Assembly: GCF_051401765.1 (NCBI RefSeq)
Contig: NW_027480507.1
Span: 496,001-560,000, forward strand
Direction: 5' to 3'
DNA length: 64,000 bases
From: Calliopsis andreniformis
Taxonomy: Eukaryota > Arthropoda > Insecta > Hymenoptera > Andrenidae
Shown: positions 52,280-61,720 of the stretch, piece by piece
Numbering within the stretch: position 1 is the first letter of the stretch
How the letters are laid out: the number at the start of each line of letters is the position of its first letter
The notes under the pieces: generated by a model
What the model saw: the letters and a program-made list of their open reading frames with translations, nothing else
Database searches by the model: none
Told to the model about the DNA's origin: nothing
Program-made: the position numbers and the translations under genes

Positions 52280-55200
52280 TCAATCTTCAATCCTCAATCC
52301 TCAATCCTCAATCTTCAATACTCAATACTCAATTTTCAATCCTCAATCCTCAATCCTCAATCTTCAAACGTCAATCCTCACACCACAATCCTCAATCCTA
52401 AATCCTCAGTCCTCAATCCTCAAACCTGAATCCTCAATCCTCAATCCTAAATCCTCGATCTTCAATAACCAATACTCAATCTTCAGCCCTCATCCTCAAT
52501 CCTCAATTCTCAATCCCCAATCCACAATCCTCAATCTTCAATCCTCAATACTCAATCTTTAATCCTCAATCCTCAATCCTCAATCCTCAATACTCAATCC
52601 TCAATCCTCAACCTTCAATCCTCAATTCTCAATCTTCAATCCTCAATCCTCAATCCTCAATCCTCAATCCTCATTCTTCAATCCTCAATCCTCAATCCTC
52701 AATCTTCAATCCTCAATACTCAATCGTCAATCCTCAATCCTCAATCCTCAATCCTCAATCCTCATTCTTCAATCCTCAATACCCAATCCTCAATCCTCAA
52801 TCCTCAATCTTCAATCCTCAATATTCAATCCTCAATACTCAATCTTCAATCCTCAATCCTCAATCCTCAATCCTCAATCCTCAACCTTCAATACTCAATT
52901 CTCAATCTTCAATCCTCAATCCTCATTCGTCAATCCTCAATCCTCATTCTTCAATCCTCAATCCTCAATCCTCAATCGTGAATCCTCTATCCTCAATGTT
53001 CAATACGCAATACCCAATCCTCAATATTCATTCCTCAATCCTCAATTCTCAATCCTCAATCCTCAATCCTCAATCCTCAGACCTCAAACAACAATACTCA
53101 ACCCTCAGTCCGCGTCCTCAATCCACAACCCTCAATCCTCAAACCTCAATATTCAATCCTCAATGTTCAATCCGCAATACCCAATCCTCAATCTTCAATC
53201 CTCAATCCTCAATTCTCAATCCTCAATCCTCAGTCCTCAATCCTCAATCCTCAGTCCTCAAACCTCAATCCCGAATCCTCAGTCCTGAATCCTCAATCTT
53301 CAGCCCTCAGTCCTCAACAATCAGTTGTCAATCCTCAATCCTCAATAGAATATCATCAATTCACAGTTTTCAATCCTCAATCCACAATCCTCAATGTTCA
53401 ATCCTCAATACTCAATCTTCAATCCTCAATCCTCAATCATCAATCCTCAATCCTCAATCCTCAATCGTCAGTCTTCAATCCTCAATACTCAATCTTCAAT
53501 CCTCAATCCCCAGTCGTCAATGTACAATCCTCAATGCTCAATCCTCAATCCTCGATCCTCAATATTCAATCCTCAATACTCAACCTTCAATCCTCAATCC
53601 TCAATCCTCAATCCTCAATCCTCAATCCTCAATCATCGATCCTCAATCTTCAATACTCAATCCTCAATCCTCAATCCTCAATCCTCAATACTCAACCATC
53701 AATCCTCAATTCTCAATACTCAACAGAATATCTTGAATTCTCAGTATTCAATACTCAAACATCAATACTCAACCCTCAGCCCTTATCTTCAATCCACAAT
53801 CCTCAATCCTCAATCCTCAATATTCAATCCTCAATACTCAATCTTCAATCTTCAATCCTCAATCCTCAATCCTCAGTCCTAAATCCTCAGTCCTCAAACC
53901 TCAATCCTGAATCCTCAATCCTGAATCCTCAATCTTCAGCCCTCAGTCCTCAACAATGGGTCGTCAATCATCAATCCTGAATAGAATATCCTCAATTCAC
54001 AGTTTTCAATACTCAATACTCAATCTGCATCCTTCCAACCTCTATCCACAAACATCAATTCTCATCACTCAACCCTCAACACTCAGTACTCAACGTTCAA
54101 TCCTCAATCCTCAATTCTCAATCCTCAATCCTCAATATTGAATCTTCAATCCTAAATCCTCAATCCTCAGTCCCCAATCCTCAATCTTCAATCCTCAATC
54201 CTCAATACTTAATCCTCAATCCTCAATCCTCAATCTTCAACCCTCAATACTCAATCTTCAATCCTAAATCCTCAATCCTCAATCCTCAATCCTCAATCCT
54301 CAATCCTCATTCTTCAACCCTGAATCCTCAATCCCCAATCCTCCATCCTTAATCCTCATTCCTCAATCCTCAATACCCAATCCTCAATCTACAGTCCTCA
54401 ATCCTCAATCCTCAATTCTCAATCCTCAATCCTCCATCCTCAGACCTCAAGCATCAATACTCAACCCTCAGTCCTCGTTCTCAATCCACAACCCTCAATC
54501 CTCAATACTCAATCTTCAATCATCAATATTCAATCTTCTATCCTCAATCCTCAATCCTCAATCCCCAATCCTCAATCCTCAATGTTCAATCTGCAATACC
54601 CAATCCTCAATCTTCAATCCTCTAGCCTCAATCCTCAATCCTCAATCCTCAATCCTCAATCCTCAGTCCTCAAACCTCAATCCTCAATCATCAATCCTCT
54701 ATCTTCAATCCTCAATACTCAATCTTCAATCCTCAATCCTCAATCCTCAATCCACAATCCTCAATCATTAATCCTCAATCCTCAATACTCAATCCTCAAT
54801 CCTCAATACTCATTCTTCAATCCTCAATCCTCAATCCTCAATACTCAATCCTCAATCTTCAATCCTCAATACTCAATCTTCAATCCTCAACACTCAATCC
54901 TCAACCCTCACTCCTCATTCTTCAATCCTCATTCCTCAATCCTCAATATTCAATCCTCAATACTCGATCTTCAATCCTCGATCCTCAATCCTCAATCCTC
55001 AATCCTCATTCTTCAATCCTCAATACCCAATCCTCAATCTTCAATCCTCAATCCTCAATTCTCAATCCTCAATCCTCAATCCTCAGACCTCAAACATCAG
55101 TACTCAACCCTCAGTCCTCGACCTCAATCCACAACCCTCAATCCTCAAATCTCAATATTCAATCATCAATATTCAATCTTCAATCCTCAATCCTCAATCC

Positions 55201-55346
55201 TCAATCCTCAATCCTCAATCCCCAATGTTCAATCCGCAGTACCCAATCCTCAATCTTCAATCCTCATTCCTCAATACTCGATCCTCAATACTCAATCCTC
55301 AATCCTCAGTCCTCAAACCTCAATCCTGAATCCTCAACCCTGAATC
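52280..55346 (+). repeat. Mosaic array: 32.7-kb-like, landmark and AGCATCAATAC parts
   Basis: About 52342-52897 matches 32730-33285. A TACGCAATACC module lies near 52999, a landmark module near 53358, and a variant TGGGTCGTC module (CATCCTTCCAACC) at 53956. From 54140 the CAATATTGAATC and TTCAACCCTGAATCC words begin, shared with 7914 and 9121. The last part (54580-55340) resembles 9391-9800 and 8200-8600. No gene seen. Confidence 0.76.
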
Positions 55347-56756
55347 CTCAATACTCAATCTTCAATCCTCAATCCTCAATTCTCAATCCTCAATCCTCAT
55401 TCTTCAACCCTGAATCCTCAATCCCCAATCCTTCATCCTTAATCCTCATTCCTCAATCCTCAATACCCAATCCTCAATCTTCAGTCCTCAATCCTCAATC
55501 CTCAATTCTCAATCCTCAATCCTCCATCCTCAGACCTCAAGCATCAATACTCAACCCTCAGTTCTCGTTCTCAATCCACAACCCTCAATCCTCAATACTC
55601 AATCTTCAATCATCAATATTCAATCTTCTATCCTCCATCCTCAATCCTCAATCCCCAATCCTCAATCCTCAATGTTCAATCCGCAATACCCAATCCTCAA
55701 TCTTCAATCCTCTAGCCTCAATCCTCAATCCTCAATCCTCAATCCTCAATCCTCAGTCCTCAAACCTCAATTCTCAATCATCAATCCTCTATCTTCAATC
55801 CTCAATACTCAATCTTCAATCCTCAACCCTCAATCCTCAATCCTCAATCCTCAATCATTAATCCTCAATCCTCAATTCTCAATCCTCAATCCTCAATACT
55901 CATTCTTCAATCCTCAATCCTCAATCCTCAATCCTCAATCCTCAATCCTCAATCTTCAATCCTCAATACTCAATCTTCAATCCTCAACACTCAATCCTCA
56001 ACCCTCACTACTCATTCTTCAATCCTCATTCCTCAATCCTCAATATTCAATCCTCAATACTCGATCTTCAATCCTCGATCCTCAATCCTCAATCCTCAAT
56101 CCTCATTCTTCAATCCTCAATACCCAATCCTCAATCTTCAATCCTCAATCCTCAATCCTCAATTCTCAATCCTCAATCCTCAATCCTCAGACCTCAAACA
56201 TCAATACTCAACCCTCAGTCCTCGTCCTCAATCCACAACCCTCAATCCTCAAATCTCAATATTCAATCATCAATATTCAATCTTCAATCCTCAATCCTCA
56301 ATCCTCAATCCTCAATCCTCAATCCTCAATGTTCAATCCGAAGTACCCAATCCTCAATCTTCAATCCTCATTCCTCAATACTCGATCCTCAATCCTCAAT
56401 CCTCAACCTTCAATCCTCAATACTCAATCTTCAATCCTCAATCCTCAATAGAATATCCTCAATTCACAGTTTTCAATACTCAATACTCAATCTGCAACCT
56501 TCCAACCTCTATCCACAAACATCAATTCTCATCACTCAACCCTCAACACTCAGTCCTCAACGTTCAATCCTCAATCCTCAATCCTCAATCTTCAATCCTC
56601 AATACTGAATATTCAATCATCAATCCTCAATCCGCAATCCTCAATCCTCAACCTTCAATCCTCAGTCCCCTATCCTCAATCTTCAACCCTCAATCCTCAA
56701 TACTCAATCCTCAATCCTCAATCCTCAATCTTCAATCCTCAATACTCAATCTTCAA
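55347..56756 (+). repeat. Duplicated 1.4-kb segment, copy 2 (partner 9066-10475)
   Basis: Offset 46281 throughout. Differences seen include CCTTCATCC against CCTCCATCC near 55431, TCCTCCATCC against TCCTCAATCC near 55635, and CAGACCTCAAAC against CAGACATCAAAC near 56190. The two copies are the most widely separated close pair in the window. Confidence 0.86.
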
Positions 56757-58546
56757 TCCTCAATCCTCAATCCTCAATCCTCAATCCTCTATCCTCAATC
56801 ATCAATCCTCAATCTTCAATACTCAATCCTCAATCCTCAATCCTCAATCCTTAATACTCGACCATCAATCCTCAATCCTCAATATTCAATAGAATATCCT
56901 GAATTCTCAGGATTCAATACTCAAACATCAATCCTCAAGCCTCAGCCCTCATCCTCAATCCTCAATCCTGAATCCTCAATCCTCAATATTCAATCCTCAG
57001 TACTCAATCTTAAATCCTCAATTCTCAGCCTTCAATCCTCAATACTAAATCTTCAATCCTCAATCCTCAATCCTCAATCCTCAACCCTCAATCCTCAATC
57101 CTCAATCCTCAATCTTCAATCCTCAATACGCAATCTTCAATCCTCAATCCTCAATCCTCAATCCTCAATCATCATTCTTCAATCCTGAATCCTCAATCCC
57201 CAGTCCTCCATCCTTAATCCTCATTCCTCAATCCTCAATACCAAATCCTCAATCTTCAATCCTCAATCCTCAATCCTCAATTCTCAATCCTCAATCCTCA
57301 ATCCTCAGACCTCAAGCATCAATATTCAACCCTCAGTCCTCGTTCTCAATCCACAGCCCTCAATCCTCAATCCTCAATCTTCAATCTTCAATATTCAATC
57401 TTCTATCCTCAATCCTCAATCCGCAATCCTCAATCCTCAATCCTCAATGTTCAATCCGCAATACCCAATCCTCAATCTTCAATCCTCTATCCTCAATCCT
57501 CAATCCTCAATCCTCAATCCACAATCCTCAGTCATCAAACCTCAATCCTCAATCCTCAATCCTCAATCCTCAATCCTCAATCCTCAGACCTCAAACATCA
57601 ATACTCAACCCTCAGCCCTCGTCCTCAATCCACAACCCTCAATCCTCAATCCTCAATATTCAATCATCAATATTCAATCTTCAACCCTCAATCCTCAATC
57701 CTCAATCCTCAATCCTCAATCCTCAATCCTCAATGTTCAATCCGCAGTACCCAATCCTCAATCTTCAATCCTCATTCCTCAATACTCGATCCTCAATACT
57801 CAATCCTCAATCCTCGGTCCTCAAACCTCAATCCTGAGTCCTCAATCCTGAATCCTCAACCTTCAGCCCTCAGTCCTCAACAGTCAGTTGTCAGTCCTCA
57901 ATCCTCAATAGAATATCATCAATTCACAGTTTTCAATACTCAATACTCAATCTGCAGTCTTCAAATCTCTATCCACAAACATCAATCCTCATCACTCAAC
58001 CCTCAACACTCAATCCCCAATCCTCAATCTTCAGTCCTCAATCCTCAATCCTCAATCCACAATCCTCAATCTTCAATCCTCAATCTTCAGTACTCAATCC
58101 TCAATCCTCAATCCTCAATCCTCAATCCTCAATATTCAACACAAAACCCTCAACCACCAATCCTCAATACTCAACCATCAATCCTCAATTGTCAATACAC
58201 AATAGAATATCCTGAATTCTCATGGTTCAATACTCAATCCACAATATTCAATAATCAAATCTCAGTCCTCAAACATCAATTCTCGACACTCAATCCTCAA
58301 CACTCAGTCCTCGTCCTCAATCCACAACCGTCAATCCTCAATCCTCAATATTCAATCCTCAATACCCAATCTTCAATCCTCACTCCTCAATCCTCAATCC
58401 TCAATCCTCAATCCTCAGTCATCAATCCTCATTCATCAATACTCAATCCTCAATCCCCAATCCTCAATCCTCAATCCTCAATATTCAATCCTCAATACCC
58501 AATCTTCAATCCTCACTCCTCAATCCTCAATCCTCAATCCACAACC
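56757..58546 (+). repeat. Segment shared with 39.4-40.65 kb, plus 133-bp tandem copy
   Basis: About 57110-58340 follows 39420-40655 and, in part, 11130-12080. At its right edge the ATATTCAATCCTCAATACCC word at 58348 recurs at 58481, a 133-bp (19-heptamer) tandem copy carrying the same CTCACTCCTC words. The left 350 bp carry TGAATTCTCAGGATTC and CAAGCCTCAGCCC words. No gene. Confidence 0.8.
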
Positions 58547-59487
58547 CTCAATCCTCAGTCCTCAATCTTCAATCATCAATATTCAATCCTCAATCCTCAA
58601 TCCTCAATCCTCAATCGTCAATCCTCTATCCTCAATGTTCAATACGCAATACCCAATCCTCAATCTTCATTCCTCAATCCTCAATTCTCAATCCTCAATC
58701 CTCAATCCTCAGCCCTCAAACCACAATCCCGAATCCTCAGTCCTGAATCCTCAATCTTCAGCCCTCAGTCCTCAACAATCAGTTGTCAATCCTCAATCCT
58801 CAATAGAATATCATCAATTCACAGTTTTCAATCCTCAATCCACAATCCTCAATCTTCAATCCTCAATACTCAATCTTCAATCCTCAATCCTCAATCATCA
58901 ATCCTCAATCCTCAATCCTCAATCGTCATTCTTCAATCCTCAATACTCAATCTTCAATCCTCAATCCCCAGTCGTCAATGTTCAATCCTCAATGCTCAAT
59001 CCTCAATCCTCAATCCTCAATATTCAATCCTCAATACTCAACCTTCAATCCTCAATCCTCAATCCTCAATCCTCAATCCTCAATTCTGAATCATCAATCC
59101 TCAATCTTCGATTCTCAATCCTCAATCCTCAAACCTCAATCCTCAGTACTCGTCCTCAATCCACAACCCTCAATCCTCAATCCTCAATCTTCAATCATCA
59201 ATATTCAATCATCAATCCCCAATGCTCATTCCTCAATCCTCAATCCTGAATCCTCAATGTTCAATCCGCAATACCCAATCCTCAATCTTCAATACTCAAT
59301 CCTCAATCCTCAATCCTCAATCCTCAATACTCAACCATCAATTCTCAATTCTCAATACTCAATAGAATATCCTGAATTCTCAGGATTCAATACACAAACA
59401 TCAATCCTCAAACCTCAGCCCTCATCCTCAATCCTCAATCCTCAATCCTCAATCCTCAATATTCAATCCTCAATACTCAACCTTCAA
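58547..59487 (+). repeat. Duplicated 0.94-kb segment, copy 2 (partner 30830-31770)
   Basis: Offset 27717. Private differences include CAATTCTGAATC near 59083, CAAACCTCAATCCTCAGTAC near 59131, CAATCATCAATCCCC near 59207 and CCTGAATCC near 59245. These are more numerous than in the 21.7/26.3-kb pair, so this duplication looks older. No gene. Confidence 0.84.
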
Positions 59488-61720
59488 TCCTCAATCCTCA
59501 ATCCTCAATCCTCAATCCTCAATTCTCAATCATCAATCCTCAATCTTCAGTACTCAATCCTCAATCCTCAATCCTCAATCCTCAGTCCTCGTCCTCAATC
59601 CACAACCCTCAATCCTCAATCCTCAATCTTCAATCATCAATATTCAATCTTCAATCCTCAATGCTCATTCCTCAATCCTAAATCCTCAATCCTCAATGTT
59701 CAATCCGCAATACCCAATCCTCAATCTGCAATCATCAATCCTCAATCCTCAATCCTCAATCCTCAATCCTCAATCCTCAATCCTCAGTCGTCAAACCTCA
59801 ATACATAATCCTCAACCCTGAATCCTCAATTTTCAGCCCTCAGTCCTCAACAATCAGTTGTCAATCCTAAATCCTCAATAGAATATCCTCAATTCACAGT
59901 TTTCAATACTAGATACTCAATCTGCAGTCTTCCAACCACTATCCACAAGCATCAATTCTCATCACTCAACCCTCAACACTCAGTCCCCAATCCTCAATAT
60001 TCAGTCCTCAATCCTCAATCCTCAATCCACAATCCTCAATCTTCAATCCTCAAAACCCAATCTTCAATCCTCAATCCTTAATCCTCAATCCTCAATCCTC
60101 AATCTTCAATCCTCAATACTCAATCTTGAATCCTCAACCCTCAATCCTCAATCCTCAGTCCTCAATCCTGAGTCATCAATCCTCAATATTCAATACTCAA
60201 TCCTCAATCCTCAATCATCAATCCTCAATCCTCAATCCTCATTCTTCAATCCTCAATACCCAATCCTCAATCCTCGATACTCAATCCTCAATCGTCAATC
60301 CTCTATCCTCAATGTTCAATACGCAATACCCAATCCTCAATCTTCATTCCTCAATCCTCAATTCTCAATCCTCAATCCTCAATCCTCAGCCCTCAAACCT
60401 CAATCCCGAATCCTCAGTCCTGAATCCTCAATCTTCAGCCCTCAGTCCTCAACAATCAGTTGTCAATCCTCAATCCTCAATAGAATATCATCAATTCACA
60501 GTTTTCAATCCTCAATCCACAATCCTCAATCATCAATCCTCAATACTCAATCTTCAATCCTCAATCCTCAATCATCAATCCTCAATCCTCAATCCTCAAT
60601 CGTCAGTCTTCAATCCTCAATACTCAATCTTCAATCCTCAATCCCCAGTCGTCAATGTTCAATCCTCAATGCTCAATCCTCAATCCTGAATCCTCAACCT
60701 TCAATCCTCAATAATCAACCTTCAATCCTCAATCCTCAATCATCAATCCTCAATCCTCAATCCTCAATCCTCAATATTCAGTCCTCAATACTCAATCTTC
60801 AATCCTCAATCCTCAATCCTCAACCCTCAGTCCTCAATCCTCAGTCATCAATCCTCAATCTTCAATACTCAATCCTCAATCCTCAATCATCAATCCTCAA
60901 TCCTCAATCCTCATTCTTCAATCCTCAATACCCAATCCTCAATCTTCAATCCTCAGTCCTCAATCCTTAGTTCTCAATCCTCAATCCTCAATCCTCAGAC
61001 CTCAAACATCAATACTCAACCCTCAGTCCTCGTCCTCTATCCACAACCCTCAATCCTCAATCCTCAATCTTCAATCATCAATATTCAATCTTCAATCCTC
61101 AATCCTCAATCCTCAATAGTCAATCCTCTATCCTCAATGTTCCATACGCAATACCCAATCCTCAATCTTCATTCCTCAATCCTCAATTCTCAATCCTCAA
61201 TCCTCAATCCTCAGACCTCAAACAACAATACTCAACCCTCAGTCCTCGTCCTCAATCCACAACCCTCAACCCTCAATCCTCATTATTCAATCCTCAATGT
61301 TCAATCCGCAATACCCAATCCTCAATCTTCAATCCTCAATCCTCAATCCTCAATCCTCAATACTCAACCATCAATCCTCAATTCTCAATACTCAACAGAA
61401 CATCCTGAATTCTCAGTATTCAATACTCAAACATCAATCCTAAACATTCAGCCCTCATCCTCAATCCTCAATCCTCAATCCTCAATCCTCAATATTCAAT
61501 CCTCAATACTCAATCTTCAATCTTCAATCCTCAATCCTCAATCCTCAATCCTAAATCCTCAGTCCTCAAACCTCAATACTGAATCCTCAATCCTGAATCC
61601 TCAATCTGCAGCACTCAGTCCTCAACAATCATTTGTCAATCCTCAATCCTCAATAGAATATCCTCAATTCACAGTTTTCAATACTCAATACTCAATCTGC
61701 AACCTTCCAACCTCTATCCA
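59488..61720 (+). repeat. Heptamer array with landmark and GTTCCATACGC modules
   Basis: Contains a second-round AATGCTCATTCC run, TACATAATCC words, a landmark module with ACTAGATACTC (about 59908) and a TACGCAATACC module at about 60313. It also has a GTTCCATACGC module at 61137 and a CAACAGAACATCCTG variant near 61393. No gene. Confidence 0.75.
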
